Source of the DNA: Bacillota bacterium
GTDB lineage: Bacteria > Sysuimicrobiota > Sysuimicrobiia > Sysuimicrobiales > Segetimicrobiaceae
Assembly (NCBI GenBank): GCA_021324255.1
Contig: JAJPJL010000046.1
Location: 1 to 64,000 of the forward strand
DNA: 64,000 nt
Direction: 5' to 3'
Shown: positions 24,964-35,704 of the stretch, piece after piece
Position numbering within the stretch: the stretch's first letter is position 1
Layout: every line of letters begins with the position of its first letter
The notes under the pieces: model-generated
Database searches by the model: none
What the model was told of the DNA's origin: nothing
What the model saw: only the letters and a program-made list of their open reading frames with translations
Translations under genes and position numbers: made by a program

Positions 24964-26112
24964 TCAGGGGCGCGCGCCGGCGACGCACCAGTCACGGTGC
25001 GCGTCGCCGATGGCCTCGCACCCCGTCGCGGTCACCACCACCGTGTCCTCGAGCTTGATGTGGCCCGTCTCGGGATCGAGCACGTCGGTCTCGATGGACA
25101 CGACCATGCCGGGTTCGAGGATCCCGTCCGCGTCTGCCGTGACTTCCGGAGGCTCGTGGCTCACGAGCCCCAAGCCGTGGGCTTGAAACTTCCCGAGGCG
25201 GCCCCAAGGCCCGGCGCTGACCGCGTCGGCGCCGATCCGCCACAATTCGCTGCAGGGCAGCCCCGCCGAGATGCTCCGCCGGATCCGTGCCTGTGCCGCC
25301 ACGCAGCCGTCGAACATCTCCCGCGCCGGAGACGGAGCGGGTCCGATGGAGCCCATGCGGGCGACGTCCGAGCGATAGCCGTCCAGCTCCGCGCCCGCGT
25401 CCACGTGTAGCGGGCGTCCCCGGCCCCACGGCTCGGAGGTCGCCGCCCGCACCAGTCCCGGCCCCACGTTCGTCAAGGCGTACAGGTACGCGACGTCCCG
25501 CCTCTCGAGTTGGCGCCGCACCGCCGCGGCGACATCGCGCATCGTGAGGTCGGGGCGGCCGTCACTGAGCACCGCTCGAATCGCCTCCGCGGTGATCCGG
25601 TGGACCGCCTCGAGCCGCTCGATCTCCGCCGGGCGCTTCACGGCCCGCAGCTCCGCCAGGACCGGACTCGCGTCCGCGAGGGTCGCGCCGGGCAGATCAC
25701 GGCGCAGCACCTCGAACGCATCCGCGGGGAGAAACGGCAACTCGACGCCGACGGTGCCGTGGGCGTGGCCGCGGCGCCGCAGCGCCTCCGCGGCCGTGGC
25801 GGCAACCTCGACCGTCATGTTCGGCCGGCGCGGCGCCCAATACACGTCGCCGATCCAGAGCGGGCCGAACGCCTGCAAAAAGTCGAGCTCATTGTCCCGG
25901 CCGACGTAGAACGCGGATTCCAGGCGGCCGGCCGGCACCGCCACCGCCGCCAGGTACTGGCCGCGGCCAAACGGCGATTCCCGGCCGAAGAATGGATTGT
26001 AGTACCCGCCCGTCAGGTACGTCACGTTATGCCGGCTCGTCGCCAGCACCACGTCCAGGCCCCTCGCACGCATCGCGCGCTGGAGCCGCTCGCCGTCAAA
26101 GGGAACCACCAC
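24964..26112 (-). CDS. M24-family Xaa-Pro aminopeptidase-like protein
   Basis: About 382 residues. The N-terminal creatinase domain has the usual start (LQRAMRARGLDVVLATSRHNVTYLTG). The C-terminal pita-bread domain shows the five metal ligands: Asp in VDAGAELDGYRSD (two), His in AHGLGLVSHEPPEV, Glu in MVVSIETD and Glu in IKLEDTVVVT. It should cleave Xaa-Pro dipeptides or be a creatinase-like hydrolase. GTG at 26112 or 26109 behind GGAGG are the likely starts; an Arg-rich extension to 26148 is rejected. 80 bp separate it from the GGDEF gene. Confidence 0.88.
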   Translation of the reverse strand: MVVPFDGERLQRAMRARGLDVVLATSRHNVTYLTGGYYNPFFGRESPFGRGQYLAAVAVPAGRLESAFYVGRDNELDFLQAFGPLWIGDVYWAPRRPNMTVEVAATAAEALRRRGHAHGTVGVELPFLPADAFEVLRRDLPGATLADASPVLAELRAVKRPAEIERLEAVHRITAEAIRAVLSDGRPDLTMRDVAAAVRRQLERRDVAYLYALTNVGPGLVRAATSEPWGRGRPLHVDAGAELDGYRSDVARMGSIGPAPSPAREMFDGCVAAQARIRRSISAGLPCSELWRIGADAVSAGPWGRLGKFQAHGLGLVSHEPPEVTADADGILEPGMVVSIETDVLDPETGHIKLEDTVVVTATGCEAIGDAHRDWCVAGARP

Positions 26113-26309
26113 CGGCCTCCGCCTCCGACGCCGCCCTGCGCGGCGCACACCGCGCCACGCGACAGTTCAATGGACCGGTGCCGATCCCCTCGCCGGGATC
26201 ACCGTGCACCCGCGGCGACCCCGTATCCGTCATGGCCTGTCCCGTTCACGGCGGTCCTCGCCGCGCGCCGGATACCGCGGCCGGCGGCGTCCGCTGTGCC
26301 CGTGCGCGG

Positions 26310-26738
26310 TTAGCGCGAACCGGCCGGGGACCGGCCGCGCCGGAATCGCGCATCGAGGGAGTAGCCGCCGGCGCCGGTCACGAGCAACGCGAGGCTCATC
26401 CACAGGGCAAGCCACTCCACCCCGATGAACGTCGCGGGTGTGTGAATCTTGACGAGGAGCAGCGCGCCGACCATGTCCACCGCCAGCAGGAACGCCGTGA
26501 CGCGCGTCAGGCCCCCGGCCAGGAGCAAGATCGCGCCGCCGAACTCGACGACCGCGTGAACCGGCCCGAAGACGTGCGGCGCCGGAAGATGCAACCGCTG
26601 CCACAGTCCGATGATGCCGGCAAGCGACGACACCTTGGCCCAGCCGGCGCGGAGAAACAGGATGCCGAGCCCGAACCGGAGGCAGAGAAGCGCGAGGTCT
26701 CGAGGCGATCTGGCCGTCGTAACGGGTCCGTCGGTCAC
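26310..26738 (-). CDS. DoxX-family membrane protein
   Basis: A 142-residue protein with four membrane segments and the DoxX signature LRFGLGILFLRAGWAKVSSL at the start, followed by PHVFGPVHAVVEFGGAILLLAGG. DoxX proteins occur as a terminal-oxidase subunit, in thiol stress complexes, or alone; the role here is open. GTG start at 26738 behind GGGGGAGGAG. 197 bp separate it from the M24 gene. Confidence 0.9.
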   Translation of the reverse strand: MTDGPVTTARSPRDLALLCLRFGLGILFLRAGWAKVSSLAGIIGLWQRLHLPAPHVFGPVHAVVEFGGAILLLAGGLTRVTAFLLAVDMVGALLLVKIHTPATFIGVEWLALWMSLALLVTGAGGYSLDARFRRGRSPAGSR

Positions 26739-27019
26739 TGGGCTCCTCCCCCTTTTTGCGACCGTCTTTTCCGCAGCCGGGACCGGTCCTCCCGTCGCGC
26801 GGGTAACGGTTGAGCAACGACGCTCCCCGCCGCGTCCCGCGCGCGGCGCCGGCCCGGCCCCGGAAGATATCTGACGTTTTTCTACCCAATCCGGCCCGCC
26901 CGCCGGCCGTGGAGCAGGACCCGGCGCACGCGCATCAAATTATCGCCGTCCCTACGCGGCCGGTCCGCGAATGGAGCGGCCGGGCGCGGGGGGAACGCCA
27001 ACGGAGGTGAGTCGTCGGC

Positions 27020-28003
27020 ATGAGCGCATCCTCTCGTGACCGCTATCGCCTGGCAGTCGTCCTCATCGTCGTCGTCTGCGCGATCGCGACGGCGGGATCG
27101 ACCGGGGCTGGGGCGGCGACCCCGGCGGTCGTCACCAGGATCACGGCGGCAGAAACGGCGACGAACGTGCAGCTCTCCGTCGTCGCCTCGGCGCCGGTCA
27201 CGTACCGGTTCGTGAACGTGCAGCCCAACTGGATCGTGTTTCAACTCTCCCCGGCGGAGTTGCAGGGCCGCGCTGGCACCCTGCCGTTCGCGGGCGGCGC
27301 CGTGACCCGGATCCGGGTCGGTCAGTTTCAGCCGCAGGTTGTGCGCATCGTCGTTGAACTCAAGCGTCCCATGCCGTTTCGCGTCGTGCCCGCCCATGAC
27401 GAGCTGGTCCTGCTCGTTGGCGCCGCGGGAGACGCGCCGTCGGCGTCCACGGTGGGGCGCATGCTGCCGGATTCCGCGCCGGCGCACGGCGGCCGTGGCG
27501 TGGCGCTCCCGAGCGCCGCTCCGGTGACGCCGAGCCGGCCGCAACCGGTCGCGCGCCCGCTGCGCGCGGTCGTGCCCGGCCAGGCGGTTGGCCCGGTCCG
27601 GCTCGGCATGCGCGTCCAGGATGCCGTCGCCGCGCTCGGCCCGGCCAAGACCACGCAGCCGTTGCCGGACGGAAATATGCTCTATGAGTGGTTTGGTCCA
27701 CCGTCCAATCGGGGGGTCGGCGCCCGCGTGTCACCCTCGGGCACGATCTACCGCGTCTGGGTGCTGAACGACAGCGAGTACGGGATCGCGGAGGGCGTGC
27801 ACGTCGGGAGCACCGAGGCCGAGGTTCGCGCGGCGCTCGGCGCACCGGCGCAAGAGCTCGTGGATACGGCGCGCGCGATCAAGACCATGACCTATCCCTC
27901 CCTCGGGCTGTGGGTGTCGATCCAGATGGACCGGCGCTACTCGTTCTATGATCAGGTGTTCGAAATCGGCGTGACCAAACCGGAGCCCGGCGCGGGTCGC
28001 TAG
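27020..28003 (+). CDS. Secreted AMIN-domain protein with SmpA/OmlA-like C-terminus
   Basis: A 327-residue exported protein. Signal peptide at 1-33 (YRLAVVLIVVVCAIATAGSTGAGA); an AMIN-like beta domain at about 35-140 (WIVFQLSPAELQG, RIRVGQFQPQVVRIVVEL), a Pro/Ala linker, and a domain with two beta-beta-alpha repeats (VGPVRLGMRVQDAVAALGPAK and VHVGSTEAEVRAALGAPAQE) like those of SmpA/OmlA-type proteins. AMIN domains target peptidoglycan or secretion proteins to the envelope. Length and order are unusual. GGAGGTGA precedes the start. Confidence 0.75.
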   Translation: MSASSRDRYRLAVVLIVVVCAIATAGSTGAGAATPAVVTRITAAETATNVQLSVVASAPVTYRFVNVQPNWIVFQLSPAELQGRAGTLPFAGGAVTRIRVGQFQPQVVRIVVELKRPMPFRVVPAHDELVLLVGAAGDAPSASTVGRMLPDSAPAHGGRGVALPSAAPVTPSRPQPVARPLRAVVPGQAVGPVRLGMRVQDAVAALGPAKTTQPLPDGNMLYEWFGPPSNRGVGARVSPSGTIYRVWVLNDSEYGIAEGVHVGSTEAEVRAALGAPAQELVDTARAIKTMTYPSLGLWVSIQMDRRYSFYDQVFEIGVTKPEPGAGR

Positions 28004-28198
28004 TTGGTCGCCGCCAACCGCCGGCAACGGAGTGGGCCCGCGGGCCCACCCGACCCGTCCGACTATCGGAGACGGCACTGACGCGCAGGTGGGAAAACTC
28101 CGGCAGAACGCAGAATAGCGCGATCGTCGATCGCCCGCCGTGCACACGGCGCATCGACGGTGCGCGATCTCGGGCCAGAGCAACGCCGCGGTGACGTC

Positions 28199-28408
28199 AT
28201 GACAGGTCTCTGGTTGTGGTACGTGCTTGCGGGCGCGGCCGGCGCGTGGACCGGATGGCTCGCCTGGGTCCTCCTTGGGCTCGTGGCCCGGCCGTTCGCC
28301 CGCTACGGCTGGTTACTGCTGTTCGCCGCCGCGGGCGTCCTCGCCGGCCTCGGGGCGGCCGGACTCACCGCGGTCGCGGCCCACGTCTCGGGGCTGACTC
28401 CGTCGTGA
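28199..28408 (+). CDS. Small membrane protein (69 aa)
   Basis: Sixty-nine residues with two hydrophobic segments ([24 protein letters not shown] and [20 protein letters not shown]) joined by the basic loop RPFARYG. No family recognised. The start at 28199 has only a weak SD. It follows the AMIN gene by 195 bp and precedes a terminator, so it may be the end of that transcript. Confidence 0.5.
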   Translation: MTGLWLWYVLAGAAGAWTGWLAWVLLGLVARPFARYGWLLLFAAAGVLAGLGAAGLTAVAAHVSGLTPS

Positions 28409-28465
28409 TCGCGGTGCCGATGCGGCTTCGCGTGGTCTAAGGTCAAGATCGTCCGGATCGGCAGT

Positions 28466-28507
28466 GGGGCCGTCCCGCGGGCGCGGGTCTGGGACGGCCC
28501 CTTCGTT
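28466..28507 (+). terminator. Rho-independent terminator after the small membrane gene
   Basis: GGGGCCGTCCC (28466-28476) pairs with GGGACGGCCCC (28491-28501), 11 bp with a 14-nt loop, followed by TTCGTTT. Confidence 0.75.
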
Positions 28508-28598
28508 TGCGTCCGGGGGCGGCTCGAAGCGGGCATGGTATGATGGGAACCCGGGGCGCGGCCTGCCGCCCGTGACCGGAAGGAAGGAGGGACGGCTG

Positions 28599-31265
28599 TT
28601 GCCGCCTGCCGCCGACCCCGAACGGCGCAGATTGGCCGAGGCGCATCAGAAGGTGGCGCCGTGGTACCGCTGGGGCCCGTACTTGTCCGAGCGGCAGTGG
28701 GGCACGGTCCGTGAGGACTACTCGGCCGACGGCTCGGCATGGGCGTACTTTCCCCACGACCATGCACGATCGCGCGCGTATCGCTGGGGCGAGGACGGGC
28801 TGCTCGGCATCTGCGACGACCGGGGACTGCTGTGCTTCGCCCTCGCGTTGTGGAACGGAGCCGATCCGATCCTGAAGGAACGGCTGTTCGGGTTGAGCGA
28901 ACCCGAGGGCAACCACGGCGAGGACGTCAAAGAGTACTACTTCTTTCTCGACAACACGCCGACGCACTCCTACATGCGCGCCCTCTACAAGTACCCACAG
29001 CGCGCGTTTCCGTATAACGACCTCGTGGCGGAGAATCGCCGGCGCAGCCGTGAGCAGCCCGAGTACGAGCTCGTCGACACCGGCGTGTTTGCCGGACATC
29101 GATACTTCGACGTCACCGTGGAATATGCCAAGGCGTCCCCGGACGACATCGTCATCCGCCTGGCCGCCGCGAACCGCGGTCCCGAGGCCGCGCCCATCCA
29201 CCTCCTCCCCACGCTCTGGTTTCGCAACACGTGGTCGTGGGGTTGGGACGACCGGCGCCCCGGGCTGCGCGCGGTTCACGACGGCCCGCCCGCGGGCGCC
29301 GGGGCGCGCTCGATCCAGGCCACGCACCACGAGCTTGGAGAGTACTGGCTCGCGTGTGACGGCGGGCCGGCGCTGCTCTTCACCGATAACGACACGAACT
29401 TCAGCCGTCTGTGGAACGTCCCCAACCGGACTCCCTACGTCAAGGACGGCATCAACAACGCGGTCGTGTCCGGCCAGCGCGGGGCGGTCAACCCGGACGG
29501 CACCGGCACCAAGGCGGCCGCCCACCACACCTGGGTCGTGCCCCCGGGGGAAACGCGCGCGGTGCTCCTTCGGCTCTCCAGGCAGCGCCTCGTGGCTCCG
29601 TTTCGGGACGCCACGGACGTGCTGGCCGAACGGCAGGCCGAGGCCGACGCGTTCTATCGCGCCGGCGGCACGGAGACGATGCCCGAGGATGCCCGGCTGG
29701 TCCGGCGCCAGGCGCTCGCCGGATTGCTCTGGAGCAAGCAGTTCTATTACTACGACGTCCAGCAGTGGCTGACCGGCGATCCCGCGGGTCCCGTGCCCCC
29801 GGCATCGCGGCTGACGGGGCGGAACGCCGGGTGGCGCCATCTCACGAACGCCGACGTCATCTCGATGCCGGACACTTGGGAGTACCCGTGGTACGCGGCC
29901 TGGGACCTCGCGTTCCACTGCGTCACGCTCGCCACCGTGGATCCGGAGTTTGCGAAGCGCCAGCTCATCCTGCTCATGCGCGAGTGGTACATGCATCCGA
30001 ACGGACAGCTCCCCGCCTACGAGTGGGCCCTGGACGACGTCAATCCGCCCGTGCACGCCTGGGCGGCGTGGCGCGTCTACAAGATCGAGCGGCGGGTGAC
30101 GGGCCGGGCCGACCGCGCGTTTTTGGAGCGCGTATTCCACAAGTTGCTGCTGAACTTCACGTGGTGGGTGAACCGCGAAGACGCCGAAGGTCGCAACGTC
30201 TTTCAAGGGGGCTTCCTCGGGCTCGATAACATCGGCGTGTTCGACCGGAGCCGGCCGTTGCCGACCGGCGGACACATCGACCAGGCCGACGGCACCGCGT
30301 GGATGGGCATGTTCAGCCTGACGATGCTGGCGATCGCCCTCGAGCTGGCCCGCGACGACCTAGCGTACGAGGACGTCGCCACCAAGTTCTTCGAGCACTT
30401 CCTGTACATCGCGGGCGCGCTGAACGACCTCGGCGGGCGAGGCATCCCGCTGTGGAACGACGAGGACGAGTTCTTCTACGATGTCCTGCGTCTCCCGGAC
30501 AACACGGAGCGGACCCTACGTGTCCGCTCCGCTGTGGGGCTCGTGCCGCTCTTCGCGGTCGAGACGATCGAGCCGGATCGCCTCGCCGCCTTGCCGGCGT
30601 TTCGCGCGCGGATGGAGTGGTTTCTGGCGCACCGGCCGGGGCTCGCCAGTCTCGTCTCGCGGTGGCAGGAGCCCGGCGTGGGCGAGCGGCGCCTCCTCGC
30701 GCTCGCGCGCGGCCACCGGATGAAGCGGGTGCTCAGCCGCATGCTGGACCCGGCGGAGTTTCTCAGCGACCACGGGGTGCGCGCGGTCAGCAAATACCAC
30801 GCCGAGCATCCGTTTGTCATGACCGCCAACGGGCAGACCTACGTGGTGGGCTACGAGCCCGGCAATTCGCGCAGCAACCTGTTCGGCGGCAACTCCAACT
30901 GGCGGGGCCCGATCTGGTTTCCGATCAACTTCTTGCTCATCGAGGCGTTGCAGAAGTTCCACTATTATTACGGCGATGACTTTCTCGTGGAGTGCCCGAC
31001 CGGCTCCGGCACCCGCCGGACGCTCTGGGAGATCGCGGACGATCTCTCCCGGCGTCTCACCCGCATCTTCCTGCGTGATGCGTCCGGACGGCGGCCGGTC
31101 TTCGGCGACAACACGCTGTTCCAGACGGATCCATATTGGCGCGACCTCGTCCCGTTCTACGAGTACTTCCACGGCGACACCGGAGCCGGCCTCGGGGCGA
31201 GCCACCAGACCGGCTGGACGGCGGTCGTGGCCAAGCTGCTGGAGCAGATCCACACGCAGCGCTAG
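28599..31265 (+). CDS. GH63/MGH1-like glucosidase
   Basis: An 888-residue cytoplasmic protein resembling the bacterial GH63-type mannosyl-oligosaccharide glucosidase family. An N-terminal beta domain contains [24 protein letters not shown]; the catalytic (alpha/alpha)6 barrel contains [37 protein letters not shown] and the conserved end [20 protein letters not shown]. Substrates of bacterial relatives include mannosylglycerate or glucosylglycerate-type compounds and alpha-glucobioses. The TTG start at 28599 lies behind a GGAGG; upstream in-frame codons run into the terminator. Monocistronic. Confidence 0.85.
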   Translation: MPPAADPERRRLAEAHQKVAPWYRWGPYLSERQWGTVREDYSADGSAWAYFPHDHARSRAYRWGEDGLLGICDDRGLLCFALALWNGADPILKERLFGLSEPEGNHGEDVKEYYFFLDNTPTHSYMRALYKYPQRAFPYNDLVAENRRRSREQPEYELVDTGVFAGHRYFDVTVEYAKASPDDIVIRLAAANRGPEAAPIHLLPTLWFRNTWSWGWDDRRPGLRAVHDGPPAGAGARSIQATHHELGEYWLACDGGPALLFTDNDTNFSRLWNVPNRTPYVKDGINNAVVSGQRGAVNPDGTGTKAAAHHTWVVPPGETRAVLLRLSRQRLVAPFRDATDVLAERQAEADAFYRAGGTETMPEDARLVRRQALAGLLWSKQFYYYDVQQWLTGDPAGPVPPASRLTGRNAGWRHLTNADVISMPDTWEYPWYAAWDLAFHCVTLATVDPEFAKRQLILLMREWYMHPNGQLPAYEWALDDVNPPVHAWAAWRVYKIERRVTGRADRAFLERVFHKLLLNFTWWVNREDAEGRNVFQGGFLGLDNIGVFDRSRPLPTGGHIDQADGTAWMGMFSLTMLAIALELARDDLAYEDVATKFFEHFLYIAGALNDLGGRGIPLWNDEDEFFYDVLRLPDNTERTLRVRSAVGLVPLFAVETIEPDRLAALPAFRARMEWFLAHRPGLASLVSRWQEPGVGERRLLALARGHRMKRVLSRMLDPAEFLSDHGVRAVSKYHAEHPFVMTANGQTYVVGYEPGNSRSNLFGGNSNWRGPIWFPINFLLIEALQKFHYYYGDDFLVECPTGSGTRRTLWEIADDLSRRLTRIFLRDASGRRPVFGDNTLFQTDPYWRDLVPFYEYFHGDTGAGLGASHQTGWTAVVAKLLEQIHTQR

Positions 31266-31495
31266 CCTGTCGTCGGCGCCGGCGCCGGACGCACTCGCCC
31301 TCCGCGCCCGCGCGGCCTCGGGCGCCGTCTCCGTGCCGAGGGGACGCCGCCGAGCCGCCGCGCGTCTATGCCGGCGTGCCTCGGGGCAGATATCCAACGG
31401 AGTGACACGCATGGGCCCGCTCCCGCGCCCGCCGGCACGCCCTGCGGCCGCGGCGGCCCGGCTCGACGTGAACGCGCAGGACGCGGAGGCGCCGG

Positions 31496-32470
31496 ATGCG
31501 GTCTCGAGACGGGACCGACAAAGCATTGGAGTTTCTCGCGCGCCTGGCCAGGGAGTTTGTCGCGGTGCTGAGCATGACGCATCTCGTGGCGCGCGTCCTG
31601 GAGGCGCTGCGGGAGGCGGTCGGGTTCGACTCGGCCGCCATCGCGCTCATCGACGAGCGCACTCCCGACCACCTCACGATCGTCGGCGCCACGGGGATCT
31701 GCGCGCACCTGCGCGACGCGACGATTCCCCGCGACGCGAGCATGTGGTGGGCCGCCGTCGAGGCCGCGGCGGCGCCGGCCATCGCGGACGTACGCCAGGA
31801 TCCGCGCGTGTGGAGCCGGCGCGACGACAGGGGCACCGGGATCTACGCGCCGCTCCTCGCGCACGGCCGCGCGATCGGGGCGGTGAGCGCGCAGCGCTCG
31901 GGCGCGGCCCCGTTCACGGGCGACGATCTCGACCTCCTGTCCCTGCTCGCGACCTACCTCGGCGGCGTATTCGAGGCTGCGCGGACCCACGAGCGCGTGG
32001 CCGAGCTCGCGTTCGCCGACCCGCTGACCGAGCTGCCCAACCGCCGTGCCTTCCTCGATCGGGTCGGCGTGGAAGTACTTCGCAGCGCGCGCACGGGCCA
32101 GCCGTTCAGCATCGCGCTCGTGGATGTCGACCGGTTCAAGCGCGTCAACGACAAGTACGGACACGGGACCGGCGACGCCGCCCTCCGCAGCGTCGGGCAG
32201 ACCATGCGCCGGCAGACCCGGAGCTACGACCTGGTGGCCCGCTACGGCGGCGACGAGTTTGCGCTGTTGTTCCCGAATACGCCCGGCAAGATCGCGCAGA
32301 TGATCCCAACGCGGTTTTGGCAGATTCCGATCGCCGGCGGGGCGGCGCCCGCCGACAGCTACGTCACCCTCTCCTGGGGGATCGCGGCCCACCCGGACGA
32401 CGGCGATTCGGCCGACGGGCTCCTCAACACCGCCGACGCCCGATTGTACGCGATGAAGGGCACCCGGTAA
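31496..32470 (+). CDS. GAF-GGDEF diguanylate cyclase
   Basis: A 324-residue soluble protein: GAF (about 20-160, GIYAPLLAHGRAIGAV) then GGDEF (170-320). RYGGDEFALLFPN is intact and RSYD five residues before it forms an I-site. As in its relatives at 4949 and 38494, SIG is replaced by LSWG, and IYAPL is present in GAF. Predicted to make c-di-GMP with product inhibition. The 230 bp upstream (31266-31495) show nothing else; start Met 31496 has no strong SD, so the exact start is uncertain. Confidence 0.88.
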   Translation: MRSRDGTDKALEFLARLAREFVAVLSMTHLVARVLEALREAVGFDSAAIALIDERTPDHLTIVGATGICAHLRDATIPRDASMWWAAVEAAAAPAIADVRQDPRVWSRRDDRGTGIYAPLLAHGRAIGAVSAQRSGAAPFTGDDLDLLSLLATYLGGVFEAARTHERVAELAFADPLTELPNRRAFLDRVGVEVLRSARTGQPFSIALVDVDRFKRVNDKYGHGTGDAALRSVGQTMRRQTRSYDLVARYGGDEFALLFPNTPGKIAQMIPTRFWQIPIAGGAAPADSYVTLSWGIAAHPDDGDSADGLLNTADARLYAMKGTR

Positions 32471-32587
32471 GGCTGCCCGCACGCTCGACGCGCTGATCAG
32501 CGGGACCGCCCGCGCGGGCGCCGCGGCCGCGGTCCGGCGTCCGCGCCAGGACCCCCGCCGGCCGGACCGAAGTGTTCGCTCGCGACG

Positions 32588-33859
32588 ATGGTGCCCACCG
32601 AATCCGCCGTCCGTCCGGGAGCGACCACGCCGGAGTCCGCGCCGCGGGGCCGCTGGATCGCCCTTGCGTTGATTTCCGCGGCCGAGATCGGTGCGATGAG
32701 CACGTGGTTCAGCGCGGCCGCGGTCGCGCCCGCGCTGGCGCGCGAGTGGCACCTCGCCCCCGCGCATCTTGCGCTGCTCACCGTGGCCGTGCAACTCGGA
32801 TTCGTGGCCGGCGCGCTGGCCCTTGCGATCAGCGGCGTGGCGGATGTCCTCTCCACCCGCGGGGTCTTCATGGCCAGCGCGGCGTTGGCGGCGGGTGCGA
32901 ACGGCCTGCTCACCGTGACCAATGGGGACCTCCGCGCCGCGGTCCCGCTGCGTTTCGCGCTCGGCTGCTGTCTGGCCGGCGTGTACCCCCCCGGCATGAA
33001 GCTCGTCACCGGCTGGTTCCGCCGGGACCTCGGCATCGCCATTGGGACGCTCGTTGGGGCGCTCACGCTCGGAACGGCGCTCCCACATCTGGTCGCGGGT
33101 CTGGGCGCCGTGGTGGCGTGGCGGACGGTGATCCTCACCACGACGGCCGGCGCGCTGTGCTCCGCGGGCATTGTGGCCGGGTTCGTGCGTCCGGGCCCGT
33201 TCGAGGCGCCCGCCGCGCGTATCGATCTGCGGTGGGCGTTGCGCGCGCTCCGCGATCCCGCCGTCCGCCTGGCCAACTTCGGCTACTTCGGACACATGTG
33301 GGAACTCTACGCGATGTGGACGTGGTTGCCCGTGTTCCTCGCCGCCAGCTTCCGGGCCAGCGGCATGGACCCGAGCGGCGGCGCCGGCCGGCTGGCAAGC
33401 CTGACCGCCGCCCTGGCGATCAGCGCCGGCGCGCTCGGGTGCATCGCCGCGGGCGTCACCGCGGACCGCGTGGGGCGCACCGCAACGACCGCCGCGGCGA
33501 TGGCGCTGAGTGGGGCGAGCGCCATCACGTGCGGGCTCCTCTTCGGCCGCGCGCCCGTGCTCGTCGCGCTCGTGGCGGTCGTCTGGGGCATCGCCGTGAT
33601 CGCCGACTCCGCGCAGTTCTCGGCGAGCGTCAGCGAGCTGGCCGAGCGCGGCCGCGTCGGCAGCGCGCTGGCGCTGCAGACCGCGCTCGGGTTTCTGCTC
33701 ACGGCGGTCAGCATCCAGCTCCTTCCGGTCCTTCAGCGGGAGCTCACGTGGACCGGCGCGCTGGCCACGCTCAGCCTCGGGCCGGCATTCGGCGTGGGCG
33801 CGATGCTGCGATTGCGGCGACGGCCCGAGGCGGTTCGTCTGGCCGCCGGCCACCGGTAG
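32588..33859 (+). CDS. MFS transporter
   Basis: A 423-residue Major Facilitator protein with about twelve hydrophobic segments. The first half carries WIALALISAAEIGAMSTWFSAA and GLVADVLSTR-like loop (SGVADVLSTRGVF), the second half the loop VTADRVGRTAT. The motif AEIGAMSTWF is typical of nitrate/nitrite-porter or CynX-like branches but not decisive. Substrate unknown. It follows the GGDEF gene by 117 bp, same strand. Confidence 0.88.
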   Translation: MVPTESAVRPGATTPESAPRGRWIALALISAAEIGAMSTWFSAAAVAPALAREWHLAPAHLALLTVAVQLGFVAGALALAISGVADVLSTRGVFMASAALAAGANGLLTVTNGDLRAAVPLRFALGCCLAGVYPPGMKLVTGWFRRDLGIAIGTLVGALTLGTALPHLVAGLGAVVAWRTVILTTTAGALCSAGIVAGFVRPGPFEAPAARIDLRWALRALRDPAVRLANFGYFGHMWELYAMWTWLPVFLAASFRASGMDPSGGAGRLASLTAALAISAGALGCIAAGVTADRVGRTATTAAAMALSGASAITCGLLFGRAPVLVALVAVVWGIAVIADSAQFSASVSELAERGRVGSALALQTALGFLLTAVSIQLLPVLQRELTWTGALATLSLGPAFGVGAMLRLRRRPEAVRLAAGHR

Positions 33860-33929
33860 CCCGCCACCCCGCAGTCCTCGCAGTCGGGCCGGCCCGAGCG
33901 CCGGGCCGCGCGGCGAACGTCAGGTGCCT

Positions 33930-34877
33930 TCATCGCACCGCGGCGCGGCGGCGCGGGCCCACGGTGCCCAGCCCCCGTCGCAGGTGCTCATGGAGCCGGC
34001 CCCAGTGAAACCACAGGTGGAAGGAGTCGGTGAATGCCTTGGAGGCATCCACGGAACCCGGCAGGGCCAGCGCCTTGACAAGGTTCTTGGCGATGCGCGT
34101 GCTCCACCAGGACACCGGCTCCGCAGAGACGGGCGCCGGATGCTCCGGATAGATCACCGAGGTCCGGCCGAGCCAGTAGACGAGGTCGCGATAGTACTGC
34201 TTCGTCAGCCGCGACGGCGGAATCCGGTGGATGACCTCGGCCGCCCCGGTATAGTAGACCTCCCCGCCGAGTCGTTGAATGCGCCAGCAGTACTCGGTCT
34301 CCTCACCGAGCAGCCGCTGCCTGCCGATCGGGCCGAGCCATTCGAGAAAGGGGCCCGCCGCGCGCACCGCCTCGCGGGACACGGACCAATTGGCGCCCCA
34401 CACGCTGTCCGGATACGGCACGCGCCGCACCCCCGCACCGAGGTCGAGCGCGCTGAGCGCGGCCGTGAAGTCGCGCCGGCGCGGGTCGAACCACGACGGG
34501 ATGGACTCGGGCAGCTGCAACGAGATCTTCCCGCCGACGCACCATGCGTCTGGACGGTCGCGGTACACTTGGACCAGCGCGGCCAGCCACCCGGGTCGCG
34601 GTGTGGCGTCGTCGTCCACGAACGCGATGAGATCGCCCGTCGCGTGCCGGAGGGCGGCGTTCCGGGCCCGGGCGAGCCCCTGGCGCGGCTCGCGCACGTA
34701 ACGCACGGGAAACCGGCGAGCGACCTCAGGCGTGCCGTCCGTGGACGCGTTGTCGACCAGCAAGACCTCCACCGGGACGTCGACGTCCTGCGCGAGCGCC
34801 GCGCTGAGCGTCTCCGGTAAGGCCGCCGCACGATTGTAGGTGCAGATCGAAACCGAGCACGAGCCGATGGATGTCAT
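33930..34877 (-). CDS. Family 2 glycosyltransferase
   Basis: A 315-residue GT2 enzyme. The GT-A fold shows VSICTYNRAAALPETLSAAL, VEVLLVDNASTDGTPEVARRF, the DxD-type motif IAFVDDDATPRPGWL, and the acceptor-side ED-like GEETEYCWRIQRLGG. The C-terminal 60 residues form an amphipathic part. It should transfer a sugar onto a surface polymer or lipid. ATG 34877 is used because the longer frame covers AT-rich promoter-like DNA (TATTAAT near 34940). Convergent with the MFS gene. Confidence 0.9.
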   Translation of the reverse strand: MTSIGSCSVSICTYNRAAALPETLSAALAQDVDVPVEVLLVDNASTDGTPEVARRFPVRYVREPRQGLARARNAALRHATGDLIAFVDDDATPRPGWLAALVQVYRDRPDAWCVGGKISLQLPESIPSWFDPRRRDFTAALSALDLGAGVRRVPYPDSVWGANWSVSREAVRAAGPFLEWLGPIGRQRLLGEETEYCWRIQRLGGEVYYTGAAEVIHRIPPSRLTKQYYRDLVYWLGRTSVIYPEHPAPVSAEPVSWWSTRIAKNLVKALALPGSVDASKAFTDSFHLWFHWGRLHEHLRRGLGTVGPRRRAAVR

Positions 34878-35106
34878 CCCTGATCCCGATGCCAGCGCGG
34901 GGGCCTTGCCGGAGCGTCGAGCGCATCCGTGCCCCCTATTATTAATATCTCTTTCCGCTGCCTCGGGAACGCTATCAGCCGGCCGCCCGGGTGGGCCGCC
35001 GGCGCGGCAGCCCACCCGGGGGCGAGACCGCGCGGCACCCCGATCGCATGCTCCCGCGCGGCGCTTCCCGCACGGCCGATGCGCGGCGGGCGGCCCGCGA
35101 CGCGGG

Positions 35107-35406
35107 CTAGGGTTGCGCGCCGCCTCCGCGCGCCAGCGCGGCGACGCGCTCCGGCCAGCGCGCCCTGGGGCCGATGGCCGTGCGGATGCGGTGTGCGAGC
35201 TCCGCGCTCGGGCGGACGTGACCGAGGATGATCTGGTTGAGGTGGGAGGCGCTCACACCGACGCGCATGGCCAGCGTCGATTGACTCACGTGCTGTTCGA
35301 GGCACCAGCGTCTCATCGACTCCGGCAGCCCTCGGAACAACCCCTCATCCGCCGTGACGCCGATGGCGCACGAGATGCGCTGCGGACCGCGAGCGGCCGC
35401 GTCCAT
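35107..35406 (-). CDS. XRE-type HTH regulator (99 aa)
   Basis: A 99-residue protein with a Cro/C1-type HTH: FRGLPESMRRWCLEQHVSQSTLAMRVGVSASHLNQIILGHVRPSAELAHRIRTAIG at about residues 24-80. The start at 35406 follows GGAGGTGG. It is divergent from the iron-type binding protein gene (298 bp apart), so it may control that transporter, though this is inference from position. Confidence 0.75.
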   Translation of the reverse strand: MDAAARGPQRISCAIGVTADEGLFRGLPESMRRWCLEQHVSQSTLAMRVGVSASHLNQIILGHVRPSAELAHRIRTAIGPRARWPERVAALARGGGAQP

Positions 35407-35581
35407 GGCGAACCACCTCCATGCCGCTTCACGGGCGTGACCTCCCACGCCCGCAACCGCCCCGATGCCGGGACGCGATAGTTTGACGTCCCGTTGCAAG
35501 GTCCTGCCGCAATCGGCCGCGCGGGCGCAACTGGGTAGGGAAATTGCCGATTGCCTTTGCGCCACCGCCGATGCGACGCGC

Positions 35582-35610
35582 TTGTGACGGCATGCGCTCT
35601 CGGATACGAT
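35582..35610 (+). promoter_or_regulatory. Likely promoter of the binding-protein/permease operon
   Basis: TTGTGA (35582-35587), 17-bp spacer, TACGAT (35605-35610), 94 bp before the start of the binding-protein gene. Confidence 0.4.
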
Positions 35611-35704
35611 GGGGTCGAATGCCGGGCCCGTCATCTCGTCGGGCGCGGCCGCCGGCGAGCGACCCGGGGCGAGCTGGGATCGGTCACCGGCAACGGGGGG
35701 CGAG

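Noticed and set aside
31262-33853. Minus-strand frame of 863 codons opposite the GGDEF and MFS genes
   Set aside because: Same reason: low-complexity antisense shadow with no recognisable motif.
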